Origin: Alopecurus myosuroides
Taxonomy: Eukaryota; Streptophyta; Magnoliopsida; Poales; Poaceae
DNA: 64,000 nucleotides
Direction: 5' to 3'
Assembly: GCA_028641055.1 (NCBI GenBank)
Contig: CM054058.1
Location: 88,423,927-88,487,926 of the forward strand
The position numbers and the translations under genes were made by a program. Position 1 is the stretch's first letter. Each line of letters opens with the position of its first letter. This document shows, piece after piece, positions 32,259 to 41,768 of this stretch. Below the pieces are notes generated by a model. The model ran no database searches and was not told the origin of the DNA. It saw nothing but the letters and a program-made list of their open reading frames with translations.

Positions 32259-33965
32259 TCAGAGACATCTCTTGAGGGGTAAGACTACAAAATTTCTCTC
32301 TTTAGCTAGGCCCGAGATCCATCTCCCCATCTCGGGATTCAGATGCTCCCAGAACTTTTTGTTTCCAGCATCGATAAGCATTTCTTCAAGCTGCATCGCA
32401 TTCTTGGCGAAAAAATTTAGAATCTTGACGCCAAGACAGATGGACTTGTCGAACCGGAACTGCAAGCCTACTCTCTTGAGGGAGCTCTGCAAGCATTCAA
32501 ACGAGCACCGACGACTCAAGGCAAGGATGTCTGAAACCTCGTCGTAATTAACACCATCTCCTTCCCATGAAATCATGGCCAGCCCTGAGCCGCCGAGACG
32601 GCTGATAGACTTGTCACGGTCGTGTCTGAACTTTCTTTCCAGGAACTCGTGTGCGTAGCTATAGTTCCTCTGGTCGTGGGCGTGGTGCTCCGTGGTGAGG
32701 TTAATCCGGAGGTCAACGAGCAGGGGGCAACAACGGAGCAGGTTCGCGATAGCTACGCCGGCGGTCTTGCCTCTTGGCCTGTGCGTACCTTGCAGCTCGA
32801 GGCGCTCGAGGCGGTGGAACACCGGCAGGAGGTCCACCCGCCTCGCCTCGCTAAGGATGGCAATGTTCTCGAGCTGGATCAACTTTAGGCTTATCTGTTT
32901 GGCGCTGATGAAGCTCCTCATGAATCTCCAGAAGGCCACCAGGTCGCAGGTTGCATTACGGCGCTTGTCCGGGTAAAACTGCAGGTCCACTTGTTCCAGC
33001 TCCGGCGGCTGTGGACTGAAAGAGAACGGCCGGTGAACACCTTTGTACCAGAGGCGACGCAGCCTCGGCGCGTCGATCTCCATGCTGATGAGGGGCACGG
33101 CCTTGTCATCGTCAACGCCGAGGCTATTATCCGCCCACTTGCACGTATTCAACACGAGGACGGTGGCCGCCGGGCATCGGAGGCGGCGGGGTGCAGCCTC
33201 TTTGGACGGCGGGGGAGCGTCATCATCATCGTCGATGTGGACGAACTCGAGGCAGATAGTGGCGAGCGCCGGCGCTGCATCGATGACGCTCTGGAGAGAA
33301 CCAAGGTGCTGGGAGCAATGACGCAGCCGTAGCGAGGAGAGCCGTGGGAGCACGACCGCGGCCGCCTTTCCCTGGTAGAGCCCCTTACAGTGTGTGAGCT
33401 CCAGCAAGCGGAGTGTCTCTGACGGCAGGGAGTCGAGGTTGACCCTGTAGTGGCCTACCTGACGCCACAAGAAATCCCAGTCGCTTTTCAGGACCAGCCG
33501 GAGCTCCTCGACGCTGCGCGCTGCCCGGTGAGAGAGCACGACGGCGATCAGTTGTTTCTCAAGGGGCAAGTCGCGGTGCCTGTACTTGTAGCCGTCGGTC
33601 TCGTCGCCGTTCAGGAAATCGCCGAGGGCTTCGTCGTCGTGAGACTCGAGGTGTAAAGTGAGCCTCGTGACGCCGCCTTCGACGTCGGCGGCGACGTCGA
33701 GCGCTGCCACTGCCGCGGAGAGGAAGGCGTCACGCCGGGAGAAGAAGCTGGCCTCTTCTTCCTCGCGCTCACTGCCGTAGCTGTTGCGGTCGTAGTCCTT
33801 GACGTACGTCTCGAGATTTACGGCGCCCGAGGAAGGCCAGAGCGGCGTGCGCCAGCGCCGCGAGAGTGCGCTAGAGAACGCGGCATCTTTGAATGGGGCG
33901 AAGTGGAGGATACGCCGGAGGAGGTCGTCGGGGAGTTCGGACAGGCGGTCGTCGCCGCCGGCCAT
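32259..33965 (-). CDS. F-box/LRR-type protein (568 aa), intact single exon
   Basis: The predicted protein starts with an F-box at about residues 7-45 (LSELPDDLLRRILHFAPFKD, then ALSRRWRTPLW), the Skp1-contact domain of SCF ubiquitin ligases. Irregular leucine-rich repeats follow (about 150-400: SVEELRLVLK, LRLLELTHCKGL, LSSLRLRHCSQHLG, LERLELQGTHR). A C-terminal region with LKRVGLQFRF and EEMLIDAGNKKFWEHLN resembles the FBD-type tail of grass F-box proteins. Such proteins choose substrates for ubiquitination; the substrate here is unknown. The start has a good context (ACAATGG). There are no stops or frameshifts and GC content is high, as in grass genes. It is the only intact non-transposon gene in the window. 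Expression is unproven, and single-exon F-box genes in grasses are often variable between lines. Confidence 0.88.
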   Translation of the reverse strand: MAGGDDRLSELPDDLLRRILHFAPFKDAAFSSALSRRWRTPLWPSSGAVNLETYVKDYDRNSYGSEREEEEASFFSRRDAFLSAAVAALDVAADVEGGVTRLTLHLESHDDEALGDFLNGDETDGYKYRHRDLPLEKQLIAVVLSHRAARSVEELRLVLKSDWDFLWRQVGHYRVNLDSLPSETLRLLELTHCKGLYQGKAAAVVLPRLSSLRLRHCSQHLGSLQSVIDAAPALATICLEFVHIDDDDDAPPPSKEAAPRRLRCPAATVLVLNTCKWADNSLGVDDDKAVPLISMEIDAPRLRRLWYKGVHRPFSFSPQPPELEQVDLQFYPDKRRNATCDLVAFWRFMRSFISAKQISLKLIQLENIAILSEARRVDLLPVFHRLERLELQGTHRPRGKTAGVAIANLLRCCPLLVDLRINLTTEHHAHDQRNYSYAHEFLERKFRHDRDKSISRLGGSGLAMISWEGDGVNYDEVSDILALSRRCSFECLQSSLKRVGLQFRFDKSICLGVKILNFFAKNAMQLEEMLIDAGNKKFWEHLNPEMGRWISGLAKERNFVVLPLKRCL

Positions 33966-34684
33966 TGTCTACGTCGGCGCCGCGTGCGACAGCAATGCGA
34001 TCCCGACCTCGATGGGATTATGTGTACATATTTGTACATGAGTCGGTTCGCGAGTCCGTGATGCATACGCTAAACGGGCTGACCTGTAATTTAATTTTTG
34101 TTAGAAGAAAATATTTTTTATTGGACTGGAGCCATATTTGACCTGGGCTTGTTATTTTTCCAAAATAATAAGTTACCTTTTGAGCGCACCATCATCTATT
34201 TAAGTCATACGTTGACATCTATTTAAGTCATACTCTTACTACAACAACAACAAAAAAAATTACTAGTACTATGATAGAGAAAAAAAATCACGGAACATGG
34301 TGAAAGAAAGATTGACTTACCAGGCTACATACTCTTTATTTGGTGTAAATTTGGTAGATGCAATTTCTCAATTTATCTCTCTTACTCACTATGGAAGTAA
34401 TTTTTAATTGAATAGCTTAAATTAATAATGATATGACACCATTTTTAATAGAAGGCGACAATCTAGGCAGCGAGGGCTGGTTAGCAATCGACCGAATAAG
34501 AAATGTGGTCCACAACCCAAAAGGCATGCCTGACTAATGGGGAAAGGGGCAGGAAGCTCTCTTCTCCCGCCAAGCATGCCATGACCTGCATCTCTTCTTC
34601 CTCAGCATGCCAAGCCCTGTGTCTCTTCTTATCCCAAGAAAACAACTCTGCTCTGCCTGTTGCTGCTCTCACCACTCCGAGTAA
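33966..34684. other. Upstream region of the F-box gene, no clear features
   Basis: GC-rich near the F-box start, then AT-rich. A possible weak TATA-like ACAAATATG lies about 70 bp upstream of the ATG on the minus strand. The stretch 34500-34680 has short open frames without recognisable domains. Confidence 0.4.
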
Positions 34685-35279
34685 CACTAGTATTAAACCC
34701 CCTATATGTTTTTCGCTCTAGTCCCCATGAGTTTACCAACCGGGACCAGAGGGGGCAGGGCAACCGCTAGCCTCGCCTCGCGTCGTCTCGCACACTTTTA
34801 GTCCTGGCCGGAGAGCATTTAGTCGAGTCGTGTTACGGCCCGGGACTCAATGCCCAAACCGTTTGCCTCCCGCGCTTCGGAAGTTGTTCCATCGCCGGGA
34901 GGCAATATAAACAGAGAAACGCGCCTCCATTGTATAGTACCGTGCGGCCCTCTCTTCTTCCTCTTGCTATCATCTCTTCATTATTTCACATTCTCCACCA
35001 TGGCACAAGAGATTATGAACGTGAACTCACATGGTCGGAAGATCGAAGTTTCATACACGAATGAGAGCCGGATGCTTCCGGCTTTTGTTGACCTCTTGAA
35101 GCAATGCCTTCGCGAGGATCGCGGGGGTTTTCTTGGCCTTGATCTTGAGCACAGGACCGATCAAAAAGAAGTGGCCGTCATCTAAACTTCTCACAAGAGG
35201 CGTGTCCATGTTTTCCAATGGACAAGGTAATATGCACTCCGAGCGATTTTCTCCTCTCTTTCTCTTTTCCAATTTTTCT
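34685..35279 (+). repeat. Segmental duplication, copy 1 (promoter and exon 1)
   Basis: 595 bp repeated in direct orientation at 36683-37277, exactly 1998 bp apart. I see about four base differences. It spans the upstream region and first exon of the exonuclease-like gene and a few bases of its intron. Confidence 0.92.
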
Positions 35280-35545
35280 CCTTCATCTTATTTTGATTGG
35301 ATCGGAAATTGCATAGGATAGCAACATGTACGTGCGTATCCATTTGCATTCATATAGCAATGTGTATTGGAAATTCCATTTGTATTCATATATCAATAAT
35401 GTATTGGCCGAAATTGCATAGGAAGCAATATATATATCTATGTGTATTCATATAGCAATGTGTATTGAAAAATCCGTTTGTATTCATATAGCAATAATTT
35501 GTTGACCTAAATTGCATAGGAAAGCTATATATATACAAACATACA

Positions 35546-35587
<42 letters not shown>

Positions 35588-36608
35588 GGGAAAATGGTTT
35601 CTACTCCCGGGTGTAGCTACACCCACGTCTCATATACTGCCGTACGGAGGTATATGTCAAACTTTTTTGGTCTGAGTACGTTCATATACTATATCTAACA
35701 TACCCCAAAACAAGTTTCATGAAAATTATAAAATTGAGCATGTATTTTGCACTATATATTTAAAATACCTGTATATATGTACGTATAAAAGGAGTATATA
35801 TAAAAATTACACATACTACATAAAAAGTAGTATATATACTCCCGAAATAGTAATATATACTGCATACTACATGTTCATACTCTCCGGTATGATAGATACT
35901 ACATACATCATACTAAACACATATGGGTGTAGCTACACCCGGGAGTAGCCTGAATTTGTCCTATATATATATATATATATATATATATCCATTGTATTCA
36001 TATAGCAATGTTTATTGGAAATTCCATATATAATATGTTCCCATTCGAATCCTAGATATGTACGTACGTGCATTAGAAAGAAAAAACTTGTTGCACTGAT
36101 ACAATATACTTGTTGCATAATATTTTATCCAATTTGTTGTTACAAAACACTATTTGTTTAACATTTGGTCCATTTTTTTTTTGCAGTAGTGACAAAAATT
36201 GTCCAGAAATGATGAATTTCCTTGTCAACAACGGTATACGTTTTGCTAGCGTTGATATAAGAAATGACAGGTCGAAGATGAGGAACATCGGGGTATTGGG
36301 ATACCATCTCAGTACCATATTGTTATCCAAGACATGTTCCAGCTTAAGTATGAGAGGACTTCCATGGCTGATATGACAGCAGCATTAATCGCCGAGAAGT
36401 ATAGTAGCATGAAGAAAGATTTCCCCAGTTTTGGGGACAAGCTTTGGGAGAAATGCCCACTTGACCTGGTCAACATTGATTACGTAGCTATCATGGGTAC
36501 ATTTCCTATGAGATGTACAGTATTATCAGTGTCTTCGGCTATAGGCAGCGTCACCTTACCCCCCGGTCTCCTACTGTTTGGGATTCGGAGGACGAGCAGT
36601 CCGTGTAG
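35000..36608 (+). pseudogene. Decayed 3'-5' exonuclease-like (WRN-type, RNase H fold) gene, two exons
   Basis: Exon 1 (35000-35226) starts in a perfect context (CCACCATGG) and encodes MAQEIMNVNSHGRKIEVSYT and GGFLGLDLEHRTDQKEVAVI, where DLE is the Exo I motif. A TAA at 35183-35185 then interrupts it before the typical VHVFQW strand. The donor AAG|GTAATA is intact. The acceptor TTTTTTTTGCAG at 36186 is also intact. Exon 2 begins SSDKNCPEMMNFL and holds SVDIRND (Exo II-like). Frame changes near 36290 and 36490 split the rest (QLKYERTSMADM; YISYEMYSIISVFGYRQ; stop at 36606-36608). Plant relatives of this kind are small DEDDy-type exonuclease-like proteins, and their substrates are mostly unknown. 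With one stop and two frameshifts it should not make an active enzyme. The class call rests on remembered grass homologues. Confidence 0.7.
35588..35961. mobile_element. MITE in the exonuclease-like intron
   Basis: A 374-bp unit with 25-bp perfect inverted repeats (35601-35625 and 35924-35948) near its ends, flanked by TA repeats on both sides. Each arm also contains the self-complementary GGGTGTAGCTACACCC. The outer ends read AGGGAAAATGG and TTTGTCCT. No coding region. Confidence 0.7.
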
Positions 36609-36682
36609 ATGGGAGCCTCTCTCTCGTGACGCATATATATATATATGGTTTAGGGTTTTCTTTCCTATTTTTATATTGCTTC

Positions 36683-37277
36683 CACTAGTATTAAACCCCC
36701 TATATGTTTTTCGCTCTAGTCCCCATAAGTTTACCAACCGGGACCAGAGGGGGCAGGGCAACCGCTAGCCTCGCCTCGCGTCGTCTCGCACACTTTTAGT
36801 CCTGGCCGGAGAGCATTTAGTCGAGTCGTGTTACGGCCCGGGACTCAATGCCCAAACCGTTTGCCTCCCGCGCTTCGGAAGTTGTTCCATCGCCGGGAGG
36901 CAATATAAACAGAGAAACGCGCCTCCATTGTATAGTACCGCGCGGCCCTCTCTTCTTCCTCTTGCTATCATCTCTTCATTATTTCACATTCTCCACCATG
37001 GCACAAGAGATTATGAACGTGAACTCACATGGTCGGAAGATCGAAGTTTCATACACGAACGAGAGCCGGATGCTTCCGGATTTTGTTGACCTCTTGAAGC
37101 AATGCCTTCGCGAGGATCGCGGGGGTTTTCTTGGCCTTGATCTTGAGCACAGGACCGATCAAAAAGAAGTGGCCGTCATCTAAACTTCTCACAAGAGGCG
37201 TGTCCATGTTTTCCAATGGACAAGGTAATATGCACTCCGAGCGATTTTCTCCTCTCTTTCTCTTTTCCAATTTTTCT
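36683..37277 (+). repeat. Segmental duplication, copy 2
   Basis: Direct repeat of 34685-35279. It ends within the left arm of a 26-bp inverted repeat, and both copies start at CACTAGTATTAAAC. Confidence 0.92.
36998..37224 (+). pseudogene. Duplicated exon 1 of the exonuclease-like gene
   Basis: Same ATG context, the same DLE motif, the same in-frame TAA and the same donor as the first copy, but no second exon follows. The shared TAA shows that the gene was already broken when the segment was duplicated. One coding difference is visible (Asp for Ala after MLP). Confidence 0.85.
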
Positions 37278-37514
37278 TACTCCACGTTTCAACATATATA
37301 TATTGCTTGATGTGTGATGTTTATATATTTGATCCCTAGAATACTTATGTACGTGTCCTTGTTTAATAATATTTTTTTTTTAAATGTCCTTATTTAATTA
37401 TATATATGCATGGTCGATCTAAGCAAGCTTTATGAAGCAATTGATGTATATATGATGAAATTTCGGAAATTTAATTTGACACAGGAGCTATGTTGAAACG
37501 TGGAGTAAGAAAAA
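37271..37514. mobile_element. MITE-like 26-bp inverted repeat pair
   Basis: Perfect inverted arms at 37271-37296 and 37489-37514 (containing CTTACTCCACGTTTCAACAT) enclose 192 bp of AT-rich non-coding DNA. It sits exactly where the duplicated segment loses similarity. No target duplication was identified with certainty. Confidence 0.6.
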
Positions 37515-37583
37515 AAATATCCAAATGAAGATAATATAATATGTTGAAATGACTAACAATTTGGAGTAAATTTTGCACATATG

Positions 37584-37648
<65 letters not shown>

Positions 37649-37660
37649 TGTGTGTGTGTG
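37584..37660. repeat. TA/TG microsatellite
   Basis: (TA)n followed by about 25-30 TG units with one interruption (TATG). Confidence 0.95.
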
Positions 37661-38029
37661 CAAATTAACAGATATATATATATATATAAAAAAATTAATG
37701 ATGGAAAATCTAATATTTAAGGTGTCGATCATATATATTTGAACTTCTCTAATTTTTCTAATCTACTTAGACAATATCATTTGCCAATTTAAAATTTTAC
37801 AGATATTCATTAATATGAATAAAGCAACAAAATTAATTATTATTTAAATTAATTAATGATTATTTAAATTTAAGACTATATTACTTATTTATTTATTTAT
37901 GTTTAACTAAATAATTTTTGGATTCACAAAATAAAGACGTGCGACATCAAATCTCAAAGGTTAACATGATTGACACCATACTATTGTGAGTAAAATATGA
38001 TTTGTTTCTTGGAAGCTGAGAGTGAAGGA

Positions 38030-38090
38030 ATCCAGAAGTTAAGCGTGCTGATAGTAAAGTAGTATGAGAATGGGTGACCTCTGGGAAGTG
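38030..38090 (+). repeat. 5S rRNA-derived sequence (3' half, with A-box and C-box matches)
   Basis: CCAGAAGTTAAGCGTGCT, then AGTAGTAT, then GAATGGGTGACCTCTGGGAAGT follow plant 5S rRNA from about base 45 to 110, with small deletions. The A-box and C-box regions of the internal Pol III promoter are recognisable. The 5' half is missing or too diverged, so this is not a functional 5S gene. It may be a dispersed 5S fragment, a 5S-derived SINE, or part of a Cassandra-type TRIM, which carries 5S in its LTR. No primer-binding site was found next to it. Confidence 0.75.
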
Positions 38091-38209
38091 TCAATTCAGA
38101 GTGAAACAAGAGTGGTTAGAGTAGAAAGAAATTGAGATTAAGGGATATTGATTAGAGATAGTAATAATAGAGAATAATTGAAAACGAAAATCGAAAAGAA
38201 AAAAATGTC

Positions 38210-38395
38210 GAGTCCCGGGTTGTATTAGCACCCGGGACTAAAAGTACTGCGCCGAGAGCGCCCCGAGAGCTCCCCGTGGGCTGCCCTCTAGTCGCCGCTG
38301 GTGGGCCGGCGAGACAAAAGGGAGGCCTCTAGTCCCGGATTGCCATCCGGGACTATAGCACCTTACGGCGTGGGACTAGATTCCCTCTACATGTG
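38210..38395. repeat. Cluster of CCGGGACTA palindromic motifs
   Basis: GTCCCGGGTTGT and CACCCGGGACTAAAAG, then CTAGTCCCGGATTGCC and ATCCGGGACTATAG form inverted pairs in GC-rich DNA. Related words (ACCGGGACC, CCCGGGACTC) occur upstream of the exonuclease-like exon at 34738-34853. Such motifs are common in subterminal parts of grass DNA transposons. Confidence 0.5.
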
Positions 38396-39555
38396 TAAGT
38401 TCTCCTACCTAGTCATATGTACCTATTTCGTAGAGATCATCTCTGTTATGCTGGAAAACACAACATGAAAAAGCAAAGTTGCTTCTCTTTTGACATCTAT
38501 AGTGGTAGATTCTGGCACCCCTTTTTGGATCTTGAAGCTAGAAGTTTGAAGAAATTTTGAAAGTAGAGGAAAATCCATAGCAAAAAAAACTTCTTGAAGA
38601 GGGACCTTCACAAAAGACCTGGTATGTTGATGCTTCACCCCCCTTTTGCATCCCTAGAAAAGTTTTCTACCGGTAGATAGATGAGGTCCATCCAGAATTG
38701 CTTATGGGATGTGTTTATCCCTCTACGAATTGTGATCTGTTGTAGATAAAATAACTGTGCAACACTAATTGGGCAGTTTTTTACTGGAACTTAAGCATGA
38801 AAACTAGCACCCAAAAGAAAAGGGGGTACAACCACTCGAAAGAGTGCAACTTATTGTGTTCGCAGAAACAACTAACACTAGAAGAATATTCTCATGCAAC
38901 CAAGGTATTAACTGCGAGGAACTTAGCATCCATTTGTAGCACCAAAGGATCACATCATTTATATCTACGATACAAACATATCTCTCTTTAAACTAAAACT
39001 GTCACAAAATACGATTGCGATCTTCATATGAAAATATATTCATACTTCTGCCTTGAGATTCCATCTAGCCATCATGTCCATATCTGCATTGCACAAAATT
39101 AAGGTATCGTTAGGTTGCAAACAAGTTGGTTGTACTACTGATACTAGTGTGCGAAATAATCAAGCCAGTGCTTTTTTCACATTTTTTAGTTGTATTTTAA
39201 ACTTAAAAACAACTCTTTACTCTGCAACTTATTGCTAATGACGTACAACTTAGAAGCAACTCTTGCTCTGCAACTTAGTACTAATGACATGCAACTTAAT
39301 AACAGCTCTTACTCTTCAACTTATTGCTACTGCCATTCAGCTTAAAAACAACTCATACTATGCAACTTAGTACTATTGCCATGCAACTTAAAAACAACTC
39401 TTAATCTAGAACTTAGTTGCTAATGACATACAACTTGGTACTAATGCTATGGAACTTAAAAAATAGTGGGAAAGGCATTTGCCAAGCTGGAGCATCTGGT
39501 TGATGTGGCCATGGCTAGGTTACGGCAGCAGGAGAAGGTGGATCTGGCTAACGTG
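38396..39555. repeat. Unclassified repeat with degenerate CTCTGCAACTTAG tandem units (left block)
   Basis: From about 39205 to 39470, about five degenerate units of roughly 48 bp contain GCAACTTA(G/T)TACTAATG and AACAACTCT. Just before the Copia-like insertion, 39474-39555 reads as an open frame (FAKLEHLVDVAMARLRQQEK) that may be a remnant of a coding exon. The matching right block is inverted (49310-49835). Confidence 0.5.
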
Positions 39556-41752
39556 TGAAAGTACAAGGATGCCGCCTAGAGGGGGGGGTGAATAAGCGCT
39601 TTAAAATAATTACTATTTAGGCTTGAATAAGTGAAGAACAAAACTAGCGTTTTAATTTATCAAGCACAAAACCTATACAAGCTAGGTTTACCTATGTGAA
39701 CCAACAAATTATGCTAAGCAAGATATACAACTATGTCATAGCAAGAAAGATTACTTCAAGCACGATCGCTATCACAAAGGTAAATGCATAAGTAACGAGC
39801 TAGAGTATAGAAATAACCAAAGCACAAGGAGACACCGATGTGATTACCGAAGTTCTTTCCCAAGGGAAGTACGTCTTCATTGGAGAGGTGGGGAGCCACC
39901 TAGGCGCTCCTCAATAGCACGGATGTGCACACCTTATTCTCTATGATCTTCTCCGGTGAGGGAGATTCTCGTTTCCACTATGAGGTCGTCTTGAAGGCGG
40001 TGACCAAACCTTACACGAGGTTGAGGCTATCTCCAAAAGTAAGTTGGAGGCTCTCAACAAAGCTTCTTGCAACAATGTGGAAGACCCAAGCACTAACCGT
40101 GTAGGGTGCTCAGTACACCCAAGAGGAACAATCTCTCCGGTGACCAAGCACCCAAGAGTAACAAGCTCACAAACTTCTCTTTCACGAATCCCGTGGGCAA
40201 CTCAAACCGATGCACCTGATGCAATGGCAAGAACACACAAAGTTATCAAGTCCTTCTCTCCAAAATTACACCAAATCAACTAATTCTATGGAGGGAAATG
40301 AGGAAGAACAAGGAAAACAACAAATGAATCCCAAGATCTAGATCCAATGGATTCCCCTCACTAAGAGAAGATATTAATTGGTGGAATAGTAGATATAGAT
40401 CTCCCCTCTCTTTTCCCTAAAAAGGGGCAAGAATCATTAAAGGGATTGAGAGAAACCCAAGCTTTTGAAGGTCAACAATGGAGGAGAGAGGAAATGGGTT
40501 GGACAAGCTTCTCTTGAGGAAGAAGAAGGCTTATAGCTTCCCACGAAAAATGGTTGTTAGGGCCGTCCGGGCTGGAAATGTTTGACTTACCCCGTAAATT
40601 TCCGGCCCTGGACGACCCAAGACCCTCTGGAGCGCGAGTGCCCGCTCTCAGGTTCCAGGCCGGATATTTGCCACGGAATATTCCGGCTTGACCGGAAATT
40701 TCCGGCCCTAAACTGGAATTTCCGCCCCCCTGAAAACTGTGAAAACATTGATACGAAAACGATGATATCTTTTGCATCAGGACTCCGTTTTCGATATTAT
40801 TGGGCTCGTTGAAATTGCAGCGACGAGCACTACAAGAATATGCAGAGAAACATCATAGTACAAAAAGGGAGGATAAAACCAAATGGGCAAAGTCTAGACC
40901 TCTCTATAAGATAGGTACCGACAAAACCTGCAATAACAAAAACGCAATAAGTTTTCTATACGAAATCTTTTTTTGATGAACTTGAGGTTGACATGAAGAA
41001 CAAGACAAGATCTAAACCCACACGTGGAGAAAATCCAAATAAGAACCAAGACAGATGATGCCAAGGATGCAAAGATTTGAGATCTCTATGAACGATACGA
41101 TCAAGCAACTCATTCGAGAGACCCTCTTGATAGAACAGTTATCTATCCCATAACCCGGTCTCCCTACTAACATCATGAGACCGGTAAAATAGAAAACCTA
41201 TCAATGTCAAATTTGTCTTGCGCATTCCAATTGAGATAGATGATGACGATCTTAATCACCTCAAGTTGGAGCACCTTTCCTGATTGCGCTTCGCTTTGTG
41301 AAGACTTGTAAATTGCCCCCCATAAGATAATATGGGAGATATGCTCACATGTCCATCTTCACTTGACAATAATCTTCATATGGGTGGCAAGCATCAAGAA
41401 TTTGAACTTTTCTTTATGATCATCTTGAAGTTGCACTTCAACTTGATCAACTAAGCATCTTCTCTTTATTCATCATGATAATGTCTTGAAGCTAAACATG
41501 AATGATCACACAATCTCCTTCTTCAAGACATACTTGCAATATGATCAATAATATCATGAAAATTCTTCTTATTGATCACATCAAATATATTCATTATAAG
41601 CAATGATCTTGATGGCATCCAACCTTGAATCCAACACATGGAGTTCAAGTGGTGCCAATGGACAAACCTACAAGGATATCTCAGTGAAACTATTAGTCCA
41701 TAAGGATTGTCATTAATTACCAAAATCACACGTGGGGCACCATGCACTTTCA
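39556..41752 (-). repeat. 3' LTR of the Copia-like element
   Basis: 2197 bp, starting TGAAAGTACAAGGATGCCGC and ending ATGCACTTTCA on the plus strand. The opening words are familiar from abundant Triticeae Copia elements. An inner segment with TTTCCGGCC words (about 40600-40720) is GC-rich. Confidence 0.9.
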
Positions 41753-41768
41753 ATCTCCCCCGTTTTGG
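41753..41768 (-). other. Polypurine tract of the Copia-like element
   Basis: The sense strand reads CCAAAACGGGGGAGAT directly before the 3' LTR. Confidence 0.8.

Noticed and set aside
32622..33332. Plus-strand frames of 88-113 codons opposite the F-box gene
   Set aside because: Antisense shadows of the GC-rich F-box coding sequence.
34850..35185. A 111-residue intact protein starting at the upstream ATG 34850
   Set aside because: The family-like start is the ATG at 35000 in perfect context. The upstream 50 codons look like promoter and leader sequence, and the frame ends at a premature stop.
38030..38090. A functional 5S rRNA gene
   Set aside because: The 5' half is missing or unrecognisable and the 3' half has deletions. 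Only a 5S-derived fragment is supported.
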